From positions 1-30,077 of the forward strand of contig NZ_DIAX01000009.1 in assembly GCF_002414845.1 (NCBI RefSeq): DNA of 30,077 nt, read 5' to 3'. Positions 7,651 to 15,664 of the stretch are shown here, in pieces. Source of the stretch: Gordonia sp. UBA5067 (GTDB lineage: Bacteria > Actinomycetota > Actinomycetes > Mycobacteriales > Mycobacteriaceae). Position 1 is the first letter of the stretch. Each line of letters opens with the position of its first letter. The notes under the pieces were generated by a model. The model was not told the origin of the DNA. It searched no databases and was given only the letters and a program-made list of their open reading frames with translations. The position numbers and the translations under genes are program-made.

Positions 7651-8319
7651 TCACTCTGCGCGCCGGCGAACCGCCTCGGCCAGCCTTCCGATGGCCGTCG
7701 CCAGTTCCACGAGGGCAGCTGCGACCTCGTCATCGGCTTCGGCGTCCGAGCCGGACCGCGCGGCGATCGCCTCACCGACGGGCCTCGGCCCGGAATCACC
7801 GATGGGCCTCGGCCGGGGATTGCCGCCGGCCGGCCGCTCCGCGGCGACGTCGACGTCGACGTCGAGCGGCCCGGAGCCGAATGTGCGCATGCCCGCGACC
7901 GCGACTTTGAGCGTCGCGGCCGACGACTCGACCCCGTTGCGCGCAGCCTCGACGCGCGCACCGGGCATCCGCACATCGGGCGAATCGATTGACCCCGAAG
8001 GTACCGGGGAGTGCCCGGATTGGACGGGCGCACCGTAGTAGTGCATGCCGCCGTGCGTGGCGAACAGCAGACACGGCGAGCCCGCACGGTTGTTCATCGG
8101 GCAGGGCTCCCGATCGAGTAGACGGTGAATGGCCCGGTTGTTCCAGATGAGCCAGGTCCGCCGGTCACGCCGCGGGTGCACGCTCGCATCGGTGGCGTGC
8201 TCACCCAGGTGACCATCGGAAAGGCGGCAGGTCAGCAGCCACTCGCCGTCGGTCGCCAAGCCGAGGGCGTGGCGCTCGGACTCCGTGCAAATGGCCGTCG
8301 ACCAGCACGCACCTGTCAT
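7651..8319 (-). CDS. Hypothetical protein with Cys/His-bearing N-terminal part
   Basis: I do not recognise a named family. The product is 222 residues from the ATG at 8317-8319, chosen because AAAGG lies about 8 bases upstream; a GTG at 8328 would add three residues. The first ~90 residues are conserved-looking, with Cys in GACW, ICTE, LTCRL, EPCPM and SPCLL and several His and Trp (LSDGHLGEH, TWLIWNN, HGGMHYYG). This recalls small actinobacterial and phage proteins with C..GHxGxH patterns that may bind metal. The middle is Pro/Gly-rich with an internal repeat (RPIGDSG, RPVGEA), and the last ~30 residues form a likely amphipathic helix. It precedes csoR on the same strand, but csoR has its own operator in between. 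A metal-related role is only a guess from that position. Confidence 0.6.
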   Translation of the reverse strand: MTGACWSTAICTESERHALGLATDGEWLLTCRLSDGHLGEHATDASVHPRRDRRTWLIWNNRAIHRLLDREPCPMNNRAGSPCLLFATHGGMHYYGAPVQSGHSPVPSGSIDSPDVRMPGARVEAARNGVESSAATLKVAVAGMRTFGSGPLDVDVDVAAERPAGGNPRPRPIGDSGPRPVGEAIAARSGSDAEADDEVAAALVELATAIGRLAEAVRRRAE

Positions 8320-8392
8320 TTCCGTCACCTTTCAGCCCGAGGATCGGTCAGCTCACGCCTCGGGGAACTCTCCGAGGATACGGCGTGAACGA

Positions 8393-10009
8393 CTACAGGG
8401 CGAGACCCGGACCCGCAAAGGCCGCCGCCGGTACCGGTTCGCCGGCCGGCGAGAGAACGAAGGTCGCCGAACGCGCCTGATCGTCGTCCGCTTCGGGGTG
8501 GTCGGCACGACTGTGCGCGCCGCGCGACTCGGTCCGGGCCAGCGCGGCCGCGCACACGCCCGCTGCCACCAGGGTCAGCGCCGCATCCTCCTGGTCGGTC
8601 CGCGTGCGCAGGGGCACGACGGGCGCCTCGCGGAGTGCGGCCGCCACCCTCCGGAGGCCGGCGGCGGTCCGGTGCAGCCCGACGTGGTGGCTCATCAACT
8701 CCTGCAACATGCACCGGGGCAGGACCCGCTGCGCCTGCGGGATGATCGGTGCGACGTCCGCTACCGACGGGACACCGCGGCGACCGATCGCCTCATCGGC
8801 CGCCCGTGCGCCCATCACAAGCCCCTCCAAGAGACTGTTCGACGCCAATCGGTTGGCGCCGTGCAAGCCCGTGCGGGCCGCCTCGCCCGCGGCCAGCAGC
8901 CCGGGCACCGTGGTCCGGCCCGACTCGTCGGTGACGATCCCGCCGCACAGATAGTGGGCGCCGGGAACCACTGGGATCTGGCCGGCGGTGACCTCCACAC
9001 CGGCCGCGGCAATACCTGCGGACACCGTCGGGAAGCGGCCTTCGAAGTCGGGCATCCCGCTGATGTCCAGGTACACGCAGTCAGCACCCGTTCGCTCGAT
9101 AGCAGCCGCAACCGCCCGGGCCACGACGTCACGCGGAGCCAGATCGCCCATCGGGTGAATGCCCGCCATTACCGCCGTGCCATCGGCGGCGACGAGCCGG
9201 GCACCCTCACCGCGCAATGCCTCGCTGACAAGCGAGCGGCGGCCGCGCGCCCCGGCGACATACAGCATCGTGGGATGAAACTGGATGAACTCGAGGTCGG
9301 CGACCGCGGCACCGGCCCGCAGGGCGAGCGCGATGCCGTCCCCGGTGGCCCCGGCCGGATTGGTGGTCGCAGAGTAGAGATGCCCGGCTCCCCCGGTCGC
9401 CAGGAGGACCGTCGGTGCGTTGATGACGCCGCGCCGACAGGATCCGCCCACCTCGATGAGATATGCCACCCCCGCCACCGATCCCCCGCCCATCATGATC
9501 GCGGTCGCCGTGGCGTTGTTGAGACATTCGAGATCGTTACTTGCTGCGATCGCCTCGACCGTGGCCCGTTCGAGGCTGCGCTGCACCTGGGCTCCGGTCG
9601 CATCGCCGCCGGCATGAATGATCCGCCGTACGCTGTGCCCGCCTTCCCGGGTGCGCAGCAATCGCCCACCGGCATCTCGGTCGAATACCGCTCCGTCGGC
9701 GAGGAGGGCCGATACCGCGGTCCAGCCGGCGCCGACGATCGCCTCGGTCGGCCCGACGGCCACCAGCCCGGCTCCAGCGGTCATGGTGTCGGCGACGTGC
9801 AACGCAACCGAATCCTCGGGATTGTCGGGGAGCACGACGGCGATTCCGCCCTGCGCGTAGAACGTGGCCGTCGAGCGCTCGACGTCGCCGGCCTCCGCCC
9901 CGCTGCCCTTGTTGAGCACAATGACCTTCAGCCCCGCACGCGCGGCCCGCAACGCCGCCGTCAGACCGGCGACGCCGGCCCCGACTACGACGAGATCAGC
10001 ACGGTTCAT
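8393..10009 (-). CDS. nadB: L-aspartate oxidase
   Basis: NadB oxidises L-aspartate to iminoaspartate with FAD, the first step of de novo NAD synthesis; reoxidation by O2 gives H2O2. The 538-residue protein has the FAD start VVVGAGVAGLTAAL (residues 7-20), the family motifs HAGGDATG, LEFIQFHPT and SEALRGEGA, GLHGANRLASNSLLE near the end of the FAD domain, and the C-terminal helical domain with ESRGAHSRADHPE. The ATG at 10007-10009 is preceded by GGAGGAG 5 bases upstream; an in-frame ATG 30 bases earlier lacks such a site. In many actinobacteria nadA, nadB and nadC form one operon. Here nadB has an alpha/beta-hydrolase gene upstream and a hypothetical gene downstream, so it stands apart from its partners, at least within this window. 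Confidence 0.93.
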   Translation of the reverse strand: MNRADLVVVGAGVAGLTAALRAARAGLKVIVLNKGSGAEAGDVERSTATFYAQGGIAVVLPDNPEDSVALHVADTMTAGAGLVAVGPTEAIVGAGWTAVSALLADGAVFDRDAGGRLLRTREGGHSVRRIIHAGGDATGAQVQRSLERATVEAIAASNDLECLNNATATAIMMGGGSVAGVAYLIEVGGSCRRGVINAPTVLLATGGAGHLYSATTNPAGATGDGIALALRAGAAVADLEFIQFHPTMLYVAGARGRRSLVSEALRGEGARLVAADGTAVMAGIHPMGDLAPRDVVARAVAAAIERTGADCVYLDISGMPDFEGRFPTVSAGIAAAGVEVTAGQIPVVPGAHYLCGGIVTDESGRTTVPGLLAAGEAARTGLHGANRLASNSLLEGLVMGARAADEAIGRRGVPSVADVAPIIPQAQRVLPRCMLQELMSHHVGLHRTAAGLRRVAAALREAPVVPLRTRTDQEDAALTLVAAGVCAAALARTESRGAHSRADHPEADDDQARSATFVLSPAGEPVPAAAFAGPGLAL

Positions 10010-10085
10010 GGCCGACTCCTCCGAGTTTTCGACTATCAATCGAAAACCTTACGCCTGGCCACCCACGGCCGGCGCCGCCAGCAGC

Positions 10086-10883
10086 TCAGCGGAGGAAGTC
10101 GGCGGCCCGCTCGCCCCACTCGGCGAGCGCCGCCGGGTCGTCCGCGACGACGAGTTCGGCATTCGGCAAGACCTGCGCCAAGGCCTCACCCGAGGACACC
10201 GGGTGGGTTCCGTCACCCGTCCAACTCAGCACCAAAACAGGCAGGTCGAGACGCGCCACCTCCGCTCGAGACGGAAAGTCCGACTGCGCCGAACCCCGGA
10301 ACACTGCAGGCAGGTAAGCCGCCCGAACCCGGATCGGCGTGATGAAGCGGCGAGCATTCACCAATGCCGGCGAACCGGGCGCATCAATGCTCAGCGCCGC
10401 CAGCGCGGCCACCCCCTCGTCCTCCACCAGTTGCGCCGAGGCCAACCGCACACCATTCGCGGCCGCGCGGGTCTCCCAGCACGTCGGCGGCGTGGTGAGC
10501 ACCAGCCGCCGAAAGCGCTGCGGGTCGGCGACGGCCGCGCACAGAATCGTCGCGGTCCCCATCGACGAGCCGATCGCGTCAACCCGCGCCGGCCCGATCG
10601 GCGGTTCCACGACATCGAGCAGGCCCAGTAGATCCTGCGCCAACTCCGGCCACGTGTATTCGACCGGGTCGGCGCCGCCGGTCGAACGACCATGCCCCCG
10701 CGCGTCATAGCGCAACAGCCGGTGGCGCCCCGAAACCGGCCGCCAGTCGAACTGCCCGGCACGCTCCTGGGTGTAGGCCGCCGAAGTCATCCCATGTGCC
10801 CAGAGCACGGGCGAACCCACTCCCGTAGAGGTGTAGGCCAATCGGGCTCCGCGCACTTGCGCATACTGAAATGCCGGTGTCAT
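10086..10883 (-). CDS. Alpha/beta-hydrolase fold protein
   Basis: The 265-residue protein has the core alpha/beta-hydrolase layout: oxyanion region VLWAHGMT, the YDARGHGRS strand and turn, and the nucleophile elbow GSSMG with the second Ser as likely nucleophile. The acid may be the Asp of SWTGDGTHP. The usual C-terminal catalytic His is not where expected: the segment that normally reads GxGH is VVADDPAAL here. The only nearby His is three residues after the putative acid. Either this subfamily places its His differently or activity is altered. Start: ATG at 10881-10883 rather than a GTG at 10907; neither has a strong ribosome binding site. The gene lies 76 bases upstream of nadB on the same strand and diverges from the ABC1-kinase gene. 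The substrate is unknown. Confidence 0.82.
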   Translation of the reverse strand: MTPAFQYAQVRGARLAYTSTGVGSPVLWAHGMTSAAYTQERAGQFDWRPVSGRHRLLRYDARGHGRSTGGADPVEYTWPELAQDLLGLLDVVEPPIGPARVDAIGSSMGTATILCAAVADPQRFRRLVLTTPPTCWETRAAANGVRLASAQLVEDEGVAALAALSIDAPGSPALVNARRFITPIRVRAAYLPAVFRGSAQSDFPSRAEVARLDLPVLVLSWTGDGTHPVSSGEALAQVLPNAELVVADDPAALAEWGERAADFLR

Positions 10884-10944
10884 GGGGCGCAGCCTACGGC
10901 TCGGCACTGGGATTCATGGGCCTCGCCTCGTAGAATGACCTCCG

Positions 10945-12348
10945 ATGGGCACTCGAAAAGACGACGCCGGCCGGAGCGGGACGGCAGCGGGCACGGCCGG
11001 CAAGCGGCGCGCCGCGCTGCCGCCGGTCTCAGGGCTGCACGAACTGCGGCGCACCGCCGCCGCCGGGCTCGTCGGCGCCACCGGCGTCGGCCGGTTCCTG
11101 CTCCACACCGCCACCGATGCGGTACAACTGCGGCCCCCGACCAAGCGCGGCATCGCGCGTGAGGTCCGCACCACTTTCGAGCAACTCGGCCCCACCTACG
11201 TCAAGCTCGGTCAGCTCATCGCATCGAGCCCCGGCGTCTTCACCGAAGAACTCTCCGCCGAATTCGAATCGCTCCTCGACCGGGTCGCCCCAGCCGATCC
11301 GAAGGCCATCACCGAACTCTTCATCGACGAGTTCGGGGTCAGTCCGAACGAGGTGTTTGCCACCTTCGACGCAAACCCCATCGCGTCGGCCTCGATCGCC
11401 CAAGTGCACACCGCAACGCTGCACGACGGCCGGGAGGTCGTCGTCAAGATCCAGCGGCCGGGCATCGCCAGTCGCCTCGCCCCCGACGTCGCCATTCTCG
11501 AACGGGCAGCCGGGCTGGTCGAGCTCAGTGAGTACGGCCGCATGCTTTCGGCCCGCCACATCGTCGAGGACTTCGCCAACGGCCTCGACGAGGAACTCGA
11601 CTTCCGCAACGAGGCAGCCGCGATGCGGGAGTGGTATCAGTGCCTGCAACCCAGCAAATTTGGCAGCCAGGTACGGGTGCCCACGGTGTACGACGAGTTC
11701 ACCACCCCCCGCGTCCTCACAATGGAACGCATCTACGCGACCCGGATCGACGACGCCGCGGCCGTCGCCTCGGCCGGCCACGACGGTGTCGCACTGTGCC
11801 GGACCCTGTTCCTGTCCCTGCTGGAGTCGGCCTTTCACGGTGGTCTCTTCCACGGCGACCTGCACGCCGGCAACGTACAGGTCGACGCCGACGGCAAGCT
11901 GGTACTCCTCGACTTCGGTATCGTCGGCCGATTCACACCGCGCACCCGCCGCATCCTGCGCCAACTCGTCGTCGACCTCATCGTCCGCAAAGACTACGAA
12001 TCGGCGGGACGTGCGATCTTCCTGCTCGGTGCGGTCCACAAGCCCGGGTCGACGGCCCGGGGCGCCGCCGACATCAAGCAGGTGGCGACGCCGTTGACCA
12101 GTATCGAGTTCGGCGAGATGTCCTATACCGACCTCGGGCGCCAGATGGCCGCCGTAGCCAAAGCCCACGATGCCCGGTTGCCGCGTGAGCTAATCCTCGT
12201 CGGCAAGCAGTTGCTCTACGTCGAGAAGTACATCAAATTGCTCGCCCCGCGGTGGACGGCCATGGCTGACCCGGAGGTCTTCGGATACATGTCGTCGATC
12301 ATGAAAGAGGCCGAACGAGACCGACGCGCGGGCAACACTGGCAGCTGA
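10945..12348 (+). CDS. ABC1/AarF/UbiB-family atypical kinase
   Basis: This 467-residue protein belongs to the ABC1 (ADCK/UbiB) family of protein-kinase-like proteins, which in other organisms support quinone or lipid metabolism. The diagnostic KxGQ motif is KLGQ at 87-90. The Ala-rich nucleotide loop is ASASIAQVH (147-155), followed by the ATP-anchoring Lys in VVVKIQ (Lys168). The catalytic loop is HGDLHAGN (303-310) and the metal-binding DFG is at 323-325. The first ~30 residues are basic and Gly/Ala-rich. I see no clear C-terminal transmembrane pair of the type found in E. coli UbiB. Actinobacteria make menaquinone, so a ubiquinone role is not implied. The DUF3068 gene follows after 38 bases on the same strand and may be co-transcribed. 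Biological role unknown. Confidence 0.88.
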   Translation: MGTRKDDAGRSGTAAGTAGKRRAALPPVSGLHELRRTAAAGLVGATGVGRFLLHTATDAVQLRPPTKRGIAREVRTTFEQLGPTYVKLGQLIASSPGVFTEELSAEFESLLDRVAPADPKAITELFIDEFGVSPNEVFATFDANPIASASIAQVHTATLHDGREVVVKIQRPGIASRLAPDVAILERAAGLVELSEYGRMLSARHIVEDFANGLDEELDFRNEAAAMREWYQCLQPSKFGSQVRVPTVYDEFTTPRVLTMERIYATRIDDAAAVASAGHDGVALCRTLFLSLLESAFHGGLFHGDLHAGNVQVDADGKLVLLDFGIVGRFTPRTRRILRQLVVDLIVRKDYESAGRAIFLLGAVHKPGSTARGAADIKQVATPLTSIEFGEMSYTDLGRQMAAVAKAHDARLPRELILVGKQLLYVEKYIKLLAPRWTAMADPEVFGYMSSIMKEAERDRRAGNTGS

Positions 12349-12386
12349 GGCCTACTCCGGGCAGGGTTGCCGATAAGGTGGTCGCC

Positions 12387-13802
12387 ATGAAACGCATCGT
12401 CCTGAGCGCGCTCGCCTTCCTCGGCTTTGCCTGTCTGACCGCGGCCATCGGAACGAAGCTGTTCCTTGTTCCGCAGCTGCGCGTGGTCCCGCTCGACTTG
12501 GACATCACGTCAGTCGCCACGACCGTGTCACCCGACAACCAGGCGGGCAACCGGTTCCCGGCAACGCTCTTCGACCGCTGCTCCCTGCGCGCGAAGCACG
12601 CCCGCACCTTCGACGCCCACCTGACCCAACAGCGCCGCTCGATGGTCATCGAACCGTCGGACCGGCGTCAGGCCACCATCCAGTCCGCCCAGACGGTGCG
12701 AATCGACCGAATTCGTGAGGCCGACGGCAAGGAAGTCGAACCGACGATGGCCAAGGCCGGCGAGCCGCGCCAATGCACTGATGCGCTGCTGACCGCGAGC
12801 ATCGACCGGGTATCGGTGAATCGCAAGACGTCGGTGCCCAACGGTGCGGTCAACTCCATCCAGACCGAGGCCGCACCGGCAGGCACCGACCCGAAGTCCG
12901 TGTCCGTGGAAGCCAAGCGGCAGGGCTTCCAGTACAAGTTCGGCTTCGATGTGAAGAAGCGCGAATACCTCTACTACGACCTGAACACCCGGCAGGACAC
13001 CCGCGCGCGCTTCGTCGACGAAAAGGTCCTCAACGGCGTGAAGGTCTACCAGTTCGTGACCGAGGTGCCCGAGACCGACCTGGCCGACTTGGAGACACCG
13101 CAGGGCGAGGCCGCACTGGGGACGATGGTGTCGATGCCGGCCCAGTGGTGGGGCATCAAGGGCAAAGGCGTGAAGCCGACCGAGACGCTCACGATGCACC
13201 GATATGCGCGGTCGACCCGGCACGTGTGGGTCGAGCCACAGACGGGCACCATCGTCGACGGCCGGGAAGACCAGTACCAGTACTTCAAATTCCCGGATCA
13301 GAGCGAAGAAACACCCGCCCCGGTTCGCGAATTCGAAATGCCGTCCCTGAAAGCCACGTTCCAGTGGAGCGAGGAGACGGTCAATGCGCAGACGACCCGC
13401 GCGTCGCACTACATGAAGGAACTTCGGTTCGGTCAAACGGTGCTTCCGCTGATCCTCGGCGGGGCCGGGATCGTGTTTCTGCTCATGTGGGCGGGCGGCC
13501 TGTTCCTTGCCCGTCGCACCGGTGACGACGAGCCCAAACCCACCGGCGATGACGCCGCGGCCGCCGAGGCTCACAATGTCACCCTCGCCGAGCCCATGGC
13601 CCAGCCCATCGAGTCCGGTTGGGGCTACGACTCGCCTTGGCGCGAGGGGGACCCAGCCGCGCCGACCACTCTTGAGCCGACGTTCCCGCCGGCATCCGAG
13701 GCAGCCACCGATCCCGGGGCGGCGCCGGGTGATCAGCACTGGCACTACAACGAGCAGGGGCGCTACATCGCCGACCCGGACCAGCGCGACGACCTCCGGT
13801 AG
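12387..13802 (+). CDS. DUF3068 (PorA-family) membrane-anchored protein
   Basis: The 471-residue protein fits DUF3068 (PF11271), found mainly in mycolic-acid-containing actinobacteria and now often labelled PorA-family; its function is not established. It has an N-terminal hydrophobic segment (residues about 4-27), a long extracytoplasmic domain with QYKFGFDVKKREYLYYDL and the YQFVTEVPETDLADL region, a second membrane segment (about 352-374) followed by the basic ARR, and a 94-residue acidic, Pro/Ala-rich cytoplasmic tail ending in HWHYNEQGRYIADP. The topology is therefore likely N-in, domain-out, C-in. The ATG at 12387 is preceded by AAGGTGG (12374-12380) 6 bases upstream; a GTG at 12378 overlaps that site and is less likely. 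The stop codon lies inside a tandem repeat. Confidence 0.85.
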   Translation: MKRIVLSALAFLGFACLTAAIGTKLFLVPQLRVVPLDLDITSVATTVSPDNQAGNRFPATLFDRCSLRAKHARTFDAHLTQQRRSMVIEPSDRRQATIQSAQTVRIDRIREADGKEVEPTMAKAGEPRQCTDALLTASIDRVSVNRKTSVPNGAVNSIQTEAAPAGTDPKSVSVEAKRQGFQYKFGFDVKKREYLYYDLNTRQDTRARFVDEKVLNGVKVYQFVTEVPETDLADLETPQGEAALGTMVSMPAQWWGIKGKGVKPTETLTMHRYARSTRHVWVEPQTGTIVDGREDQYQYFKFPDQSEETPAPVREFEMPSLKATFQWSEETVNAQTTRASHYMKELRFGQTVLPLILGGAGIVFLLMWAGGLFLARRTGDDEPKPTGDDAAAAEAHNVTLAEPMAQPIESGWGYDSPWREGDPAAPTTLEPTFPPASEAATDPGAAPGDQHWHYNEQGRYIADPDQRDDLR

Positions 13803-13835
13803 GACCGCAGGCCACCTCCGGTAGGACCGCAGGCC
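13792..13835 (+). repeat. Two perfect tandem copies of a 22-bp unit across a stop codon
   Basis: Bases 13792-13813 are repeated exactly at 13814-13835; the unit begins ACCTCCGGTAGG and ends CGCAGGCC. The first copy carries the last codons and TAG stop of the DUF3068 gene, the second lies just after it. A degraded third copy with GGTAG, TCCGC and TAGCC in the same order follows to about 13857. It looks like a recent tandem duplication. Confidence 0.85.
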
Positions 13836-14207
13836 AAGTGCTGGTAGTCCGCTAGCCACCACGGCTTCCTCAAGCGCCGTCACGCCATGTCGTCGCGCAA
13901 TACGGCCTGCCAGGGTCGCGCGACGCGGCCTGATTGGGCATCCCGGACGCGCCTCCGTGCTCGCCGCAATCGCGATGACGGCTGACGACGAGGGGACGCT
14001 GTCAGGCCTCCAGCGCCGACGAGGAGATTCCATCGGGGTGTGCGAACGGGAGCGATGCCCAGCGCAAACCCTCGTAGGCAACCTGGGCATCCGAGTATGC
14101 CGGACAACGTCACGAGCACCCCGCTGCCTGACGACGTCCGGTGCGAGCCATGCGCGAACACGGGCCCCACCAGGATTCCGGGCGCTAGAACGACGACGCC
14201 AAAACGA
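13803..14207. other. Noncoding stretch between DUF3068 gene and esterase
   Basis: Apart from the tandem repeat at its left end and the terminator just beyond its right end, I see no gene here. Open frames exist on both strands (for example minus 13880-14170) but their translations are Arg/Pro/Ser-rich with no recognisable motif or good start signal. The stretch could be a decayed gene or mobile-element remnant, but nothing in it identifies one. Confidence 0.45.
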
Positions 14208-14243
14208 CGACGGGGCCACCGGCAGTTGCCGGTGGCCCCGTCG
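14208..14243 (-). terminator. Strong intrinsic-type terminator after the esterase gene
   Basis: A perfect 17-bp inverted repeat has left arm 14208-14224 and right arm 14227-14243, centred on GT. It is formed of CGACGGGGCCACCGGCA and its exact complement. On the minus strand it begins 20 bases after the esterase stop codon and is followed by TCGTTTTGG, a short U-tract. That polarity fits the esterase gene. Confidence 0.82.
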
Positions 14244-14262
14244 GCCGATCATGTTGTTGGGA

Positions 14263-15276
14263 CTAGCTGCTGCCCATGCTGCCCATACTGCTCGCAGGGC
14301 CCGTCACCGGGGTGCTGTTGGGGGCGAAGAACGACGGGCGGTAGGTCGAGTACCACGACTCCTTGAAGCGGCGCTGCCAGTAGTCCCACCAGTGTCCGCC
14401 GTCGGGCGAGATGTGGGTGGTCAGTCGCACTCCGACAGTCCTGAGCCGGGTGATGTACATCTGGCTGCTGATGGACGCGGCGGCTTCGAGCGGGACCATC
14501 TGAACGAAGCGTATCGGGTCGAAATTCGGGCTGCCCGGATTGATCGCCGTGTCGTACTTGCTCGTCAACCCAGTGCCCGAAGACACGTACACCCACTTGC
14601 CGGCCAGGTTTCCGGCGGAGAGGAAGGGATCGTTCGCGAACCACTCGCCAGCGGGGAATGTGCCCCACATGTTGGACGGGTTACCGCCGACCTCGGCGAC
14701 CGACGCCTGGATGCCCTGGGTGAAGCCCGGCATCGTCACGGTGGGATAGCCACTGTAGGACGCAACCGACTTGTAGAACTCGGGGTGCCGCGAGGCGAGG
14801 TTCAATGCCGAGGTGCCCGACATCGACAGCCCGCCGATGGCGTTGCGCCGATTGTCCGACTGATACTTGGTCTTCATGTATCGCGGGAGTTCCTTGGTCA
14901 GGAAGGTCTCCCAGCGGTTGAGCCCAAGCTTGGGGTCGCGCTGCTCCCAGTTGGTGTAGAAGCTGCCCGCACCGCCGAACGGCAGCACCAGGTTGACGCC
15001 CTTGCCGCGCATGAAGCTCGCAACATCGGTGTTGATCAACCAGCCGGTGTTGTTGGCGGGGGCGCGAAGGCCGTCCAGCAGGTAGATGGTCGGGGCGTTC
15101 GGCCGGTTGGCCGGCACGACGTAGACCGGGATCGACCGGTGCATGGCGGGCGAGTACACGCGATCGGTGGCCGCCCGAGCCTCGGCAGATGGAGCCGAGA
15201 CGGCCGTAGCCAGGCCCGCGCCAACCATCAGCGTCATGGCACCGGCGATGAGCCGCGTACGGGATCGAGTCAACAT
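14263..15276 (-). CDS. Secreted antigen-85-type mycolyltransferase/esterase
   Basis: The 337-residue protein belongs to the esterase D/antigen 85 (mycolyltransferase) family, which transfers mycolates between trehalose monomycolate and other acceptors in the cell wall. It has a signal peptide (residues 1 to about 35, basic MLTRSRTR then a hydrophobic run, end near AEARA). The fold signatures are YLLDGLRA at 65-72 and the FGGAGSFYTNW segment at 100-110. The nucleophile elbow is GLSMSG at 149-154 with Ser151. The C-terminal DGGHWWDYW carries His295, close to the family's HxWxYW pattern. Glu264 is a candidate acid. The ATG at 15274-15276 has AAAGGA upstream; longer in-frame readings would be antisense to the next gene. 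It ends in a Ser/Gly/Met-rich tail. True mycolyl transfer versus another ester activity cannot be decided from sequence. Confidence 0.87.
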   Translation of the reverse strand: MLTRSRTRLIAGAMTLMVGAGLATAVSAPSAEARAATDRVYSPAMHRSIPVYVVPANRPNAPTIYLLDGLRAPANNTGWLINTDVASFMRGKGVNLVLPFGGAGSFYTNWEQRDPKLGLNRWETFLTKELPRYMKTKYQSDNRRNAIGGLSMSGTSALNLASRHPEFYKSVASYSGYPTVTMPGFTQGIQASVAEVGGNPSNMWGTFPAGEWFANDPFLSAGNLAGKWVYVSSGTGLTSKYDTAINPGSPNFDPIRFVQMVPLEAAASISSQMYITRLRTVGVRLTTHISPDGGHWWDYWQRRFKESWYSTYRPSFFAPNSTPVTGPASSMGSMGSS

Positions 15277-15664
15277 TCGTTGTAGTCCTTTGATTGGACA
15301 GCCTGCGTACCTGTGGGTAGGCCGGGCTGCTTCGTCTTCTGGAATTGTCTGGACGCCACATCGACACTGATGGGATTCCGGTCGCCCACGAGTGTAACGG
15401 CTCGATAACGACCGAGCAAAAGGTCCCGCGGGGAAGACCGGCAAACCCGGCGTACACAATGCATTCGCCAACCGTATGACGTGCACATATGCGCAAGACA
15501 TCGGATTTGTCACAATGTAGGCACACACTTCACGAGAGTCGACTCGAGCACCACCGACCCCAGGTTGGAGACCTGGCATCGGTGGCGGGCGCTCCGTGCG
15601 GTTGGATCTACGTCGAACCACGTCCGGGAACCGTCCGGGTGTAACACCGTCAGGAGCAGCGGAT
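15277..15664. promoter_or_regulatory. Divergent intergenic region between esterase and hydroxyacyl-CoA dehydrogenase
   Basis: This 388-base region should hold both promoters. It contains a near-palindrome TGCACATATGCGCA (15482-15495, 12 of 14 symmetric positions), a two-part hairpin at 15551-15585 (listed separately) and a small inverted repeat GGTGT-A-ACACC at 15638-15648, just before the dehydrogenase ribosome binding site AGGAG (15652-15656). I see no convincing -35/-10 pair, no KstR box and no small gene. Confidence 0.45.
15551..15585 (+). promoter_or_regulatory. Two-part hairpin in the leader of the hydroxyacyl-CoA dehydrogenase gene
   Basis: CCACCGA (15551-15557) pairs with TCGGTGG (15579-15585), and within it CCAGGT (15560-15565) pairs with ACCTGG (15571-15576). 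The helices are separated by a 2-by-2 internal loop and closed by a 5-base loop. It ends 79 bases before the ATG and is not followed by a U-tract, so it looks like a leader structure or operator pair more than a terminator. Confidence 0.5.

Noticed and set aside
8285..10342. Long plus-strand open frame of 685 codons
   Set aside because: It is antisense to nadB and parts of its neighbours; the translation is His/Arg/Gly-rich without motifs, while nadB on the minus strand has all family motifs.
13792..13857. Tandem 22-bp repeats as a CRISPR array
   Set aside because: Copies are directly adjacent without spacers and no cas gene is near.
13880..14170. Minus-strand 96-codon frame in the noncoding block
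   Set aside because: No ribosome binding site, no recognisable motif, Arg/Ser-rich composition typical of chance frames in GC-rich DNA.
13957..15285. Long plus-strand open frame of 442 codons
   Set aside because: It runs antisense through the mycolyltransferase-like gene, which has a signal peptide, an elbow motif and a proper start.
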